A stretch of DNA of 14,964 nt from DATAMF01 sp964472565 (GTDB taxonomy: Bacteria; Chloroflexota; Anaerolineae; Aggregatilineales; Aggregatilineaceae): contig CAYYNB010000153.1 of assembly GCA_964472565.1 (NCBI GenBank), forward strand, positions 1 to 14,964. The letters run 5' to 3'. Within the stretch, counting starts at the first letter, position 1. The number at the start of each line of letters is the position of its first letter. Shown piece after piece: positions 1 through 7,694 of the stretch. The notes under the pieces are model-generated. The model made no database searches, was not told where the DNA came from, and was given only the letters and a program-made list of their open reading frames with translations. Position numbers and translations under genes: made by a program.

Positions 1-24
1 CCCTTTGACCCCCTAATTTCGTTC

Positions 25-246
25 GTTTGAGGGAAAATCGCGCAGGAAAGGTCAGAGAAGATGGCAGGAAGTGGGTTTCTGTGACACAGGCGGCGTCATG
101 AAACTACCCATTTCGCGTTGTGAGTCATCCGTGCCGGATTATGAGTTGGAAAGGTGCGATGAGCCAGATACAGTATAGCACAAATGTTCAAAGCTGTCAT
201 CACCATTGAGTGACTAACTTGGATGGTGAACTTCAATGATTAATAA
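25..246. repeat. Dispersed intergenic repeat, copy A
   Basis: This gene-free stretch shares a collinear series of near-identical blocks with 8641-8812. Block pairs are 25-33 with 8641-8649 (identical), 111-125 with 8673-8687 (14 of 15), 143-156 with 8688-8701 (13 of 14) and 166-189 with 8733-8756 (22 of 24). The copies end in a shared TGACTAACTTGGATGG motif and TTAATAA. Both are in the same orientation and neither contains a credible ORF. Similarity may continue beyond the left window edge. It could be a decayed mobile element (MITE-like) or a repeated intergenic regulatory or RNA element; the sequence alone does not decide. Confidence 0.6.
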
Positions 247-329
247 TATTAGGGTTACAGTAAAACTCCACCTGGCTTTAAAAAGCGAGTAAAAATAGAT
301 CATCTGCACTGAAACTCAAAATTCTGATA

Positions 330-361
330 CAGCAAAAAAGGGCTGTGCTGCCCTTTTGCTG
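330..361 (-). terminator. Rho-independent terminator after the peptide transporter operon
   Basis: Read on the minus strand, a GGGC stem (350-353) closes a six-base loop (344-349) with GCCC (340-343), followed by a run of six T. Flanking CAGCAAAA and TTTTTTGCTG can extend the stem. It lies about 20 bases past the dppF stop, so it ends the five-gene operon. The A-rich left arm also gives it a T-run on the plus strand, so it could act in both directions. Confidence 0.85.
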
Positions 362-381
362 TTACGGTTTGGCGGACGACT

Positions 382-1401
382 TTATGCGCCAGTACTCCCA
401 TTGTGTCCCGTGATCATCGGAATGGACACCTGGGGTTGGCGAAGGTGGCAGGCACAATAGTGTTGAGGACGGATATCCACCAGATCGGGGATCGTCTGCG
501 AACACGCGTCCACGGCTTCGCGGCAGCGCGTATGAAAGCGGCACCCAGCAGGCGGGTGCAAGGGACTAGGCGGATCACCCTGAAGGATAATTCGTTCACG
601 TTTCAGTTTGGGATCGGCAATTGGAATAGCCGACATCAAAGCCTGGGTATAGGGGTGCTGTGGATTGCTAAACAGCTCGTCGCGAGGTGCGATCTCCACC
701 ACTTTGCCCAAATACATCACCGCGACACGATTGCAGATATGCTCTACTACACTGAGGTCATGCGCAATAAAGAGCAGTGTCAGGTTGAGTTCCTGCTGCA
801 AATCCTTCAGCAGATTTAAGACCTGGGATTGAATGGACACATCCAAAGCCGAAACGGGTTCGTCGCACACAATGAAACTGGGACGCAGCACCAGTGCGCG
901 CGCGATGCCAATGCGCTGCCGCTGCCCACCGGAAAACTCGTGGGGGAAACGGCGCATGTGGTGTTCTTTGAGGCCCACCATTTGAAGCGCTTCAAGGGAA
1001 CGCTTATGCCGTTCTTTGGGATCACTTACCCCATGCACCCGTAAACCTTCGCCAACAATATCACCGACTTTGCTGCGGGGATCGAGGGAGGAATAGGGGT
1101 CCTGAAAGACAAGCTGCATGTCGCGCCGGATGGCTTTCATCTCATTTCGTTTGAGGTCGAAGATGTTCTGCCCCTTAAAATAAACTGCGCCGGAAGTCGC
1201 TTCGACTAAACGCAGCAGCGCGCGTCCGGTGGTTGTTTTGCCGCAGCCGGATTCACCGACCAGGCCTAAAATTTCACCCGAATGAATATCGAGATTGACT
1301 CCATCAACCGCTTTTACAACGTCAACTGTACGCTTGAGGATACCGGCTTTGACATCAAAATAGACTTTAAGGTCCTGAATCGCCAATAGGTTTTCCATCA
1401 T
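382..1401 (-). CDS. dppF: Dipeptide/oligopeptide ABC transporter ATP-binding protein, DppF/OppF type
   Basis: This cytoplasmic ATPase subunit (339 aa) would power peptide or related solute import together with the DppD-type ATPase encoded just upstream. Visible motifs are Walker A GESGCGKTT (49-57), Q-loop Gln100, signature FSGGQRQ (156-162), Walker B ending in CDEP with catalytic Glu181, and switch His214. The C-terminal oligopeptide/dipeptide extension is present with cysteines 287, 293, 300, 316 and 318. In some OppD/F relatives such a cluster binds an Fe-S centre; whether this one does is not known. The start codon (1399-1401) overlaps the dppD stop in an ATGA arrangement, which suggests translational coupling. 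The gene opens with ATGATG. It is last in the operon, with a terminator about 20 bases after the stop. Family is sure; the transported substrate is not. Confidence 0.95.
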   Translation of the reverse strand: MMENLLAIQDLKVYFDVKAGILKRTVDVVKAVDGVNLDIHSGEILGLVGESGCGKTTTGRALLRLVEATSGAVYFKGQNIFDLKRNEMKAIRRDMQLVFQDPYSSLDPRSKVGDIVGEGLRVHGVSDPKERHKRSLEALQMVGLKEHHMRRFPHEFSGGQRQRIGIARALVLRPSFIVCDEPVSALDVSIQSQVLNLLKDLQQELNLTLLFIAHDLSVVEHICNRVAVMYLGKVVEIAPRDELFSNPQHPYTQALMSAIPIADPKLKRERIILQGDPPSPLHPPAGCRFHTRCREAVDACSQTIPDLVDIRPQHYCACHLRQPQVSIPMITGHNGSTGA

Positions 1402-2435
1402 GACAGGTCATCCTTTTCGTACAGCCAGCAGCGAACCAGATGCCCTGCTTTGGCTTCGATCATCGCTGGCTCTTCATGCCAGCACTTTTCTAACTGATGT
1501 TCGGTGCGGGCGCGACAGCGCGGCGCAAACCGGCAGCCGGACGGCATGTTGATCAGATCGGGCACCATGCCGGGAATGACATCCAGGCGTTCTTTCACCT
1601 TGCCCATCACCGGAATAGAAGCGATCAGGCCCTGGGTATAGGGATGCAAAGGTTCTTCAAAAAGCGTTTCAGTGGAGGCTTCTTCAACGGTTGTGCCACA
1701 GTACATCACGGTTACGTTGTCGGTCATTTCGGCAACGATACCCATATCGTGGGTGATAAGAATCACCGCCATCTCATGTTCATCGCGCAGTTTGCGAATA
1801 AGATCGAGCACCTGGGCCTGAATCGTGACATCTAAGGCGGTAGTCGGTTCGTCCGCGATCAGGAGATCGGGGGCACAGGCCATGCCCATGGCGATCATCA
1901 CGCGCTGAGCCATGCCGCCCGACATCTGGTGGGGATAGTTGTCAATTCGCTGTTCAGGATCGGGGATGCCCACTTCTTTCAGCAAACTGATCGAGCGCTT
2001 GTCTTCATCACGGTGCTTGATCCCTTCGTGAATCCGAAGCACTTCCAGAATTTGATTACCCACCTTAAGCACCGGGTTCAGAGAAGATTTGGGTTCCTGA
2101 AAAATCACCGAAATTTGTTTGCCCCGAATCTGGGACATCTCACGGCGCGACTTGTCGAGCAGATTATCGCCTTTAAAGCGAACCTGCCCGGAGACGATTT
2201 TGCCCGGTTTATCAACCAGGCGCAGGATCGACATGGCGGTCATACTTTTGCCGCAGCCAGATTCGCCCACGATCCCGCGAATTTCGCCGCGCTTCACGGT
2301 GAGATTGACGCCATCAACCGCTTTGACAGTGCCTTCACGGGTAAAAAAATAGGTGCAGAGATCGGTGATCTCCAACAACGGAGGGGGTTCAGTTGCCTGA
2401 TTTTTAGCTTTCTCGCTCTGTTTTTCGTTTAACAT
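1398..2435 (-). CDS. dppD: Dipeptide/oligopeptide ABC transporter ATP-binding protein, DppD/OppD type
   Basis: This is the first of two ATPase subunits (345 aa) of the peptide-type importer. Walker A GESGCGKS is at 57-64, Q-loop Gln113, signature MSGGMAQR at 171-178, Walker B LLIADEP at 191-197 with Glu196, and switch His229. The MSGGMAQR signature is typical of DppD rather than DppF, which has GGQRQR. The C-terminal extension carries cysteines 301, 307, 318 and 336, the spacing seen in the oligopeptide/dipeptide C-terminal domain. The ATG at 2433-2435 has an AGAAGG ribosome binding site 7 bases upstream and follows the dppC stop by 11 bases. An N-terminal tail of about 20 residues is charged and probably disordered. 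It overlaps dppF by 4 bases. Confidence 0.95.
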   Translation of the reverse strand: MLNEKQSEKAKNQATEPPPLLEITDLCTYFFTREGTVKAVDGVNLTVKRGEIRGIVGESGCGKSMTAMSILRLVDKPGKIVSGQVRFKGDNLLDKSRREMSQIRGKQISVIFQEPKSSLNPVLKVGNQILEVLRIHEGIKHRDEDKRSISLLKEVGIPDPEQRIDNYPHQMSGGMAQRVMIAMGMACAPDLLIADEPTTALDVTIQAQVLDLIRKLRDEHEMAVILITHDMGIVAEMTDNVTVMYCGTTVEEASTETLFEEPLHPYTQGLIASIPVMGKVKERLDVIPGMVPDLINMPSGCRFAPRCRARTEHQLEKCWHEEPAMIEAKAGHLVRCWLYEKDDLS

Positions 2436-2446
2436 TCGACTACCTT

Positions 2447-4441
2447 CTAACGATCCAAACGGGGATCGAGCGCGTCACGCAACCCATCACCCAATAAATT
2501 AAAGGCCAAGACTGTGATCATAATCGCGATACCAGGGTAAAAAACCAGATGCGGCGCAGTGAGAATCTGGCTGCGCTCCGCACCTAACATTGCGCCCCAT
2601 TCGGGGGTAGGAGGCTGTGCGCCCAAGCCTAAGAATGAAAGGGCGGCGGCGTCCAGGATAGCGGTGCCGATGCCAAGCGTGGCCTGCACGATCAGCGGGG
2701 CTAACGCGTTGGGCAGAATCCGGCGGAACAGAATGCGACTGGGGCGTACGCCTAACACACGATCCGCCGTCACAAAATCTTCTTCACGAACGGCTAACAC
2801 ACCGGATCGGGCAACACGGGCATAGGCCGGGATAAAGACAATTGAGATGGCAAGCAGGGCGTTGATAAGGCCGGGACCAAGCACGGACACCACCGCAATC
2901 GCCAGGATGAGGGATGGGAAAGCCAACATCACATCCATAATACGCATGATGATATTATCGATCCAGCCGCCCGCGTAACCCGCAATGGATCCCAGAATGG
3001 TGCCAAGAATGACAGCTAAGGTGACAGTCGTCAGGCCGACCATAAGCGAGAGGCGCGTCCCGTAGATAACCCGGCTAAACAGGTCGCGCATGTTACCATC
3101 GATGCCCATAATATACTGGTAGTCGGATGTTTTGATGACCGCCAGATCAGCACCGCTAGCGACAAAGACGCCGCCGCCTGAACTTTGCCATGCCGTCGCG
3201 CTGATGGGCGCAGCACGTTTGACCGACAGTACTTCTTCACCATTAGCGAGGTCCCAAACACGGATCCTGGTTTCGCTTTGGGTGAAGATACGGGTTGCTT
3301 TGGGGCTGCCCGCTAATGACAAAATCGGTTCGCCATGATTCAGTTCGCGGATCAATTTCCCGGTTTTGGCATCCCAGACTAACGCTGTGTTTTCACTGAT
3401 GGCTAGAATATATTGAACACCGCGAACCGCATCCTCACTCCACACCGCATCGGTTAGTTCATTGCCCTCATAGGTGATCGTCTGGGTATTGCCATAGGGT
3501 TGGCCTGCTTCCCAGACGTACAGCTTATTATTGCTCACGGTCAGAATACGGGAGCGGTCTTTGCTGAAACGCGCACTGAGAACCGGGGCATCGTGCTGGA
3601 TGGGGGTGGTCTCTTCGCCGGAGCGTTTGAGCATCCGCAAGCCGTATTGAGTAGGGGACCAGAGCTGGACATTGTTCCCGCTGGCCGTCATCAGCACTGT
3701 GCCATTGATATTCCATCCTGCGCCGACCAGTTCGCCTTCGAGTTTGTTTTGAGCATCAGAGGCGTCAGAGATGACAAAGGCTTCGGCCCAAAGCCCGGTA
3801 TCCCAGATACGAGCGGTATGCTGATCCGCGCTTAAGAGATACTGCTGGCCTTGCCAATCCAGAAAAGTGACACCACCCGAATGCAGCAGTGGGGCCTCAG
3901 TAGAAATACGCTCCCAACTGTTGGCATCCCAAATATACAATTCATCCCCACTGGCCGAAACGACATGATTATCTGTCGGACTCCAGATTGCTGCCGTAAC
4001 GGGGGCATCATGTTCGAGCACCGCCTGCTTTTGACCATTTTCGGCATTAAAAACCGTTATGATATTCCCACTGGCGGCTAACAGCCGGGTATTCGTGCTG
4101 TTGAATGCAATGGTGCTGACCGTCTCCGGCGTGGATACACTTAGAATTTCGTCCCCCACACCCGGGCAGCCTAACAGATGGATGCAGCCGGACATACGGC
4201 GAACAATACCTTCCTGGGGATTCTGGCCGAGGTCCAGCACTTTCAGCGGATCATAGGGTGCGAGCAGCGGGGCAGCCAGGGCCACAAAAATGAGGAAGCT
4301 CAGAATCGCCAGACCGACAATGGCCGAGGGTTTGCGGATCAGGCGTTCAAACGTTTCACGCCAAAGCCCTTTTGCGGGGCGCTCGGTTGCCGTCTTATCG
4401 GAGCCGGCTTCAAGTTCAGAAGTTGTATTTACAGGTAACAT
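2447..4441 (-). CDS. dppC: DppC-type ABC permease with a WD40-like beta-propeller in its first external loop
   Basis: This inner-membrane permease subunit is 664 aa, against about 280-310 for ordinary DppC/OppC. Residues 1-37 resemble a cytoplasmic N-terminus and 41-62 form the first membrane helix ending in APYDP. The usual permease core resumes at 445 (MGIDGNMRD, the equivalent of the family GTDxxGRD motif) and runs to 664, with the EAA loop at about 558-580. Between them, residues 103-440 hold eight WD40-like repeats, each ending in a strand such as LYIWD, ARIWD, VQLW, LYVW, ALVWD or IRVWD. Topology of the family places this loop outside the cytoplasm. A cysteine pair (86, 92) precedes the propeller. 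The reading frame is open throughout and both permease halves are intact, so it is not an obvious chimera of unrelated genes. The start lies 6 bases after the dppB stop. The permease call is firm; the propeller's role is unknown. Confidence 0.93.
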   Translation of the reverse strand: MLPVNTTSELEAGSDKTATERPAKGLWRETFERLIRKPSAIVGLAILSFLIFVALAAPLLAPYDPLKVLDLGQNPQEGIVRRMSGCIHLLGCPGVGDEILSVSTPETVSTIAFNSTNTRLLAASGNIITVFNAENGQKQAVLEHDAPVTAAIWSPTDNHVVSASGDELYIWDANSWERISTEAPLLHSGGVTFLDWQGQQYLLSADQHTARIWDTGLWAEAFVISDASDAQNKLEGELVGAGWNINGTVLMTASGNNVQLWSPTQYGLRMLKRSGEETTPIQHDAPVLSARFSKDRSRILTVSNNKLYVWEAGQPYGNTQTITYEGNELTDAVWSEDAVRGVQYILAISENTALVWDAKTGKLIRELNHGEPILSLAGSPKATRIFTQSETRIRVWDLANGEEVLSVKRAAPISATAWQSSGGGVFVASGADLAVIKTSDYQYIMGIDGNMRDLFSRVIYGTRLSLMVGLTTVTLAVILGTILGSIAGYAGGWIDNIIMRIMDVMLAFPSLILAIAVVSVLGPGLINALLAISIVFIPAYARVARSGVLAVREEDFVTADRVLGVRPSRILFRRILPNALAPLIVQATLGIGTAILDAAALSFLGLGAQPPTPEWGAMLGAERSQILTAPHLVFYPGIAIMITVLAFNLLGDGLRDALDPRLDR
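3122..4135 (-). other. WD40-like propeller domain inserted in the permease
   Basis: This is the part of the DppC-type gene coding residues 103-440. Repeat cores begin near residues 108, 148, 191, 238, 287, 329, 373 and 413, spaced roughly 40-50 residues apart, and most end in a W-D or W-x pair. Several repeats carry the SASG, SADQ or VSNN turn typical of WD40-like propellers. Eight repeats would make an eight-bladed propeller, or seven blades plus a divergent one. The eighth, ending AVIKTSD, lacks the tryptophan. The repeats are diverged from each other, so this is not a recent expansion. Confidence 0.85.
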
Positions 4442-4447
4442 GGATCA

Positions 4448-5524
4448 CTACTCAAGTCGAATACGTGGATCGAGATAAGCATAAAGGGTATCCACAATCA
4501 AATTTACAAAGACAAAGATGACGGCAATGATCAGTGTGAACGCCTGGATCACGGTATAGTCGCGCCCGGTGATGGACTCGTAAAGAATACGGCCAACGCC
4601 TGACAATCCGAACACCGATTCAGTTAACACCGCGCCGCCCATAAGCGAACCAAAAGACAGGCCAATAATGGTTACGACGGGCAGCAGGGCATTCCGAAAA
4701 CCATGTTTCAGAACCACGCCGATTTCATGAACCCCTTTGGCCCGCGCCGTACGGACATAGTTGAGGCCCAGGACCTCTAACAGACTGGAACGCGTCATAC
4801 GAGCAATGATGGACAACGGAATGGTTCCCAGCGCGATAGCAGGCAGGATCATATGCTTCACGGCATCTCGAAGGCCGTTCCAGTTGCCAGCTAAGAGCGC
4901 ATTCAGCACATTCATATTTGAGATAAAAGTCGGCAGCGAAAATGAATCTTTGCTAAAGTCCAGACCCCAGACCTCATAAAAAGGTGTGACGTTGACCATT
5001 CCGGCGGTTTCGGAGCCAGATGGCGGCAGCCAGAAGGGCGTACCTTTCAGCACAACGCCAAAGAAATAGGACAACATTAATCCGAGCCAGAAAACCGGCA
5101 TCGAAACACCAATATTGGCCCACATCATGGTTCCCACATCAATGGCGGAATTGTGATAATAGGCTGACAGAATGCCCAACGGAATGCCGATCAGAACTGC
5201 AAACACCATCGCAAAGATGCTGAGTTCGAAGGTGACAGGCAACCGTTCCAAAAGCAATTCGGTAACGGGGCGACCAAACTTAATCGAATTTCCCAGATCA
5301 CCATGCAGCACATCAACCAGATATATTTTGAACTGAACCGGAATCGACTCGTTCAGTCCAAAGCGCTCATTAAAAGCGTCACAGACTTCATCTGTCGCTT
5401 TTTCCCCAAGCTGCGCGCGGCACGGATCGCCGGGCAACAAGCGGGCGAGTGCGAAGGTTACAAACAGAATTCCGAGTAAAACCGGAATTGAGAAAACGAG
5501 ACGGCGAGCGAGAAAGCCAATCAT
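4448..5524 (-). CDS. dppB: Dipeptide/oligopeptide ABC transporter permease, DppB/OppB type
   Basis: This membrane permease subunit (358 aa) pairs with the DppC-type protein to form the translocation channel. The start MIGFLARRLVFSIPVLLGIL is typical of the family. The first helix is about 9-29, and further helices lie near 100-122, 133-157, 225-243, 280-300 and 327-347. The EAA cytoplasmic loop (RTARAKGVHEI and following, 258-285) binds the ATPase. The first external loop carries Cys35 and Cys48, absent from E. coli DppB as far as I recall, and a possible disulphide. A loop of about 45 residues between 160 and 205 is longer than usual. The ATG at 5522-5524 is preceded by an AGAGGCG ribosome binding site. 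The gene follows the binding-protein gene by 150 bases that include a hairpin. Confidence 0.95.
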   Translation of the reverse strand: MIGFLARRLVFSIPVLLGILFVTFALARLLPGDPCRAQLGEKATDEVCDAFNERFGLNESIPVQFKIYLVDVLHGDLGNSIKFGRPVTELLLERLPVTFELSIFAMVFAVLIGIPLGILSAYYHNSAIDVGTMMWANIGVSMPVFWLGLMLSYFFGVVLKGTPFWLPPSGSETAGMVNVTPFYEVWGLDFSKDSFSLPTFISNMNVLNALLAGNWNGLRDAVKHMILPAIALGTIPLSIIARMTRSSLLEVLGLNYVRTARAKGVHEIGVVLKHGFRNALLPVVTIIGLSFGSLMGGAVLTESVFGLSGVGRILYESITGRDYTVIQAFTLIIAVIFVFVNLIVDTLYAYLDPRIRLE

Positions 5525-5626
5525 GTATCGCCTCTATGTAAAACTATAGAACAAACGCTAAAACGGCACTTGAATAAACCATACTTTTTAAAGTGAAGTT
5601 TGGTTCAAACCGGATATTTAAAACTG

Positions 5627-5650
5627 AGGGGGCACTGAGCAGCGCCCCCT
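5627..5650 (-). terminator. Hairpin between binding-protein and permease genes, likely attenuator
   Basis: On the minus strand a perfect seven-base-pair stem (AGGGGGC at 5650-5644 with GCCCCCT at 5633-5627) closes a ten-base loop and is followed by CAGTTTTAAA. It starts 25 bases after the binding-protein stop. Binding-protein genes are often made in excess over the membrane subunits through such partial terminators or 3' stabilising hairpins. The short T-run suggests partial rather than complete termination. Confidence 0.65.
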
Positions 5651-5674
5651 GAACAGCTTAAACTTCAGCACTGA

Positions 5675-7336
5675 CTACTCGGCGGCGGGCGGCGGGTTCA
5701 GGAAGCCACCAAACAGACCGGGGAAGTAGGTGAAGCTACCATCACGCCCCACGTGCAGCGGATGGGCGGCGTCCCACTGGACGACATAGGTCATCACGAC
5801 ATCGTTCGCATCGAAGCTGGAACCATCGTGGAACTGAACGCCCTGATGCAGATGGAAGGTCCATTCCGTCAGTTCGTCATTAACTTCGTAACTTTCGGCC
5901 AGGCCGGGTTCAACATCGGTGCCGCCGATCTTGAAGGACAGCAGCGATTCAAAGATCTGTTCGCAGGCACGCAGGGACTCACCGTCGGTTTCATCGGCGC
6001 AGTAGAGGCCAATGGGTTCGGCGTTCTGCATCCAGACCAGGGTATCCTGATCCGGAATCTGCATGACGGCAAAATATTCGTTGCCCAACGGGCTGGCGTG
6101 TGCGCCCGTAACGGTAGACTTAAAGGCGGTGGCAGAAGAACCGTGCGCTACCGGGACCATCGGGGCGAGGTCTTTGATCGCCTGGTTCGCCTGAACATAC
6201 AGGTCCAAACGGGCCAGCGGGTCAGCCAGTGAAGCAGCCTGCTTCAAGGGTTCGGTGATTTCGGGGAATTTGTCACCAAACTGGGCCGAGGAACCTTCGC
6301 CAAAGTGATAATCCAGGAAGTTGGTGGCATCGGGATAGTCCGCGCCCCAACCCAGCAGATACATGGGCAGTTCGCCCTGATCGGCGGCGTCGAGGAATGC
6401 GCCCGATTCCATCACCACAATGTTCAGGGTGATGCCCAGGTTTTCGGACAACTGCGCCTGGATGTCTTCGGCTACGCGACCGGGTTCGGGCAGGTAGCTG
6501 CGGACCACATCGCGGTAGGACAGATCCATTTCAAAGCCATCGGGATAACCCGCTTCGGTCAGCAGCGCACGCGCGGCTTCGGGATCGAAGTCGTACCAGG
6601 TCACTTCGGGGGTATAACCGAAGATCGTGGGGGGCATGAACTGGGTGGCGAGAATGGTGCCAGCCGGATAGAAGGTATCAACGATGCGCTGGCGATCCAA
6701 GCCCATGGCAATCGCCTGGCGAACCCGCACATCATTCAACGGCTCAAAGGTGTTGTTGAAACCGAGGTAGAAGACGTTGGTGCCAGGGCGATCATACAGG
6801 GCCAGATCCGCATTGCCACGAATCTTTTCGTAGTCGGAAGGGGTGGGGTTGTCGATACCATCCACCGTACCGGCTTCGAGTTCGGTCAGGCGGGCAGCGC
6901 CTTCGGAGTTCCAGCGGAAGACAACGGTTGGCGTCAGAGCTGCGGTTCCCCAATAGGCATCATTGCGGACCAGGGTCAGGCTCTCACCGCGTTTCCATTC
7001 CTGGATCTTGTAGGGGCCGGTGCCAACAGGCTGTTCGATCAGATCGCCACCGCCGCCAGTCGCTTCCAGGTGCTCAGCGCTCTGAATGGAGAAGGACGAG
7101 AAGGCCACCTTTGAGGGGAAGGCGGGGTCGGGATAGCACAAAGTAAACTTAACGGTGAATTCATCCACCGCTTCAATCTTCAAAAACTCTCCACCATAAT
7201 CGCAATTAGGGGCTTCATAGACGATTGGCTCAAAGCCTTGCGCCTTGCTCGGAACAGTGGTCGTGCCCGCGAAGGAGACAGCCAACGTTGCCAGCAGTAC
7301 GAGCGTCAGAGCCAGATAGTGGAATTTTTTCATCAT
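5675..7336 (-). CDS. Circularly permuted SBP_bac_5 family solute-binding protein
   Basis: This is the extracytoplasmic binding protein of the adjacent peptide-type importer (553 aa from the chosen start). Residues 1-23 form a signal peptide (KK, hydrophobic run, SFA). The mature chain begins where family members are usually about one-third through: KIEAVDEFTVKFTL near 53-66, then VGTGPY (104-109), DAYWG, the VRVRQAIAMGLDR region, and the usual C-terminal end PLGNEYF (416-422). After a short linker it continues with what is normally the N-terminus: DTLVWMQNAEPI (431-442), PGLAESYEV (477-485), then HDGSSFDANDVV (503-514), ending GLFGGFLN. Comparison is with remembered E. coli DppA. Cysteines 45, 67, 446 and 458 may form disulphides. 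There is no lipobox cysteine. I chose ATG 7334-7336 because AGAAGGG lies 7 bases upstream; a TTG at 7409-7411 would add 25 residues before the signal. Confidence 0.92.
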   Translation of the reverse strand: MMKKFHYLALTLVLLATLAVSFAGTTTVPSKAQGFEPIVYEAPNCDYGGEFLKIEAVDEFTVKFTLCYPDPAFPSKVAFSSFSIQSAEHLEATGGGGDLIEQPVGTGPYKIQEWKRGESLTLVRNDAYWGTAALTPTVVFRWNSEGAARLTELEAGTVDGIDNPTPSDYEKIRGNADLALYDRPGTNVFYLGFNNTFEPLNDVRVRQAIAMGLDRQRIVDTFYPAGTILATQFMPPTIFGYTPEVTWYDFDPEAARALLTEAGYPDGFEMDLSYRDVVRSYLPEPGRVAEDIQAQLSENLGITLNIVVMESGAFLDAADQGELPMYLLGWGADYPDATNFLDYHFGEGSSAQFGDKFPEITEPLKQAASLADPLARLDLYVQANQAIKDLAPMVPVAHGSSATAFKSTVTGAHASPLGNEYFAVMQIPDQDTLVWMQNAEPIGLYCADETDGESLRACEQIFESLLSFKIGGTDVEPGLAESYEVNDELTEWTFHLHQGVQFHDGSSFDANDVVMTYVVQWDAAHPLHVGRDGSFTYFPGLFGGFLNPPPAAE

Positions 7337-7593
7337 TTTAATCCCTTCTACTCTCCACGAGACAAAACGAACAAAAGCACTTGCTGTTGCTGGTAAGCAG
7401 GTTTTGTTCAATGGTGTCGATGCTTGCTCCTTTCATGTATAGCGCCAGTGAAACACACCAGGTAAGGGGCGAAAATGCGATTGAGTGTGACAGACCTACT
7501 AGGCATTGATGTTAGCCCACATTACCAAGTGTTATCAGCATCCTTGTGGTCAGAACCCTGGAGAACCCTGTGGAGTTTGTTTTTTGTGCCGAA

Positions 7594-7622
7594 AGTATAC
7601 TCATTTTAGGGTATTCACACAA
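7594..7622 (-). promoter_or_regulatory. Candidate sigma70-type promoter for the peptide transporter operon
   Basis: On the minus strand, TTGTGT (7622-7617) and TATACT (7599-7594) are separated by 17 bases. The -10 box matches consensus at five of six positions and the -35 box at four of six. It would give a leader of about 250 bases to the ATG at 7336. A weaker alternative nearer the gene is TATACA around 7440, with no good -35. Confidence 0.45.
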
Positions 7623-7694
7623 GCAAAATTGTATTGATTAGCCAATTCACACGCAAAACGTATTACCAATCTTAATCTTTAAATATGATTGTAG

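Noticed and set aside
1..381. Possible protein gene at the left edge
   Set aside because: No frame shows a motif or start with a ribosome binding site, and the content matches the intergenic repeat.
2447..4441. Assembly chimera of a WD40 gene and a permease gene
   Set aside because: The frame is open through both junctions, the two permease parts are complementary and collinear with the family, and flanking operon genes are in place. Long reads would settle it.
6305..7114. 269-codon open frame on the plus strand inside the binding-protein gene
   Set aside because: It is antisense to a well-supported gene, has no family motif or ribosome binding site, and such frames arise from third-position GC bias.
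7337..7411. TTG start giving a 578-residue binding protein
   Set aside because: It puts 25 polar residues before a classic KK signal peptide, whereas the internal ATG has a well-placed AGAAGGG.
7338..7436. 32-codon upstream ORF (ending one base before the binding-protein ATG) with a KCFCSFC stretch
   Set aside because: The close stop-start spacing is intriguing, but no ribosome binding site precedes its ATG and it has no family. Too weak to call a leader peptide.
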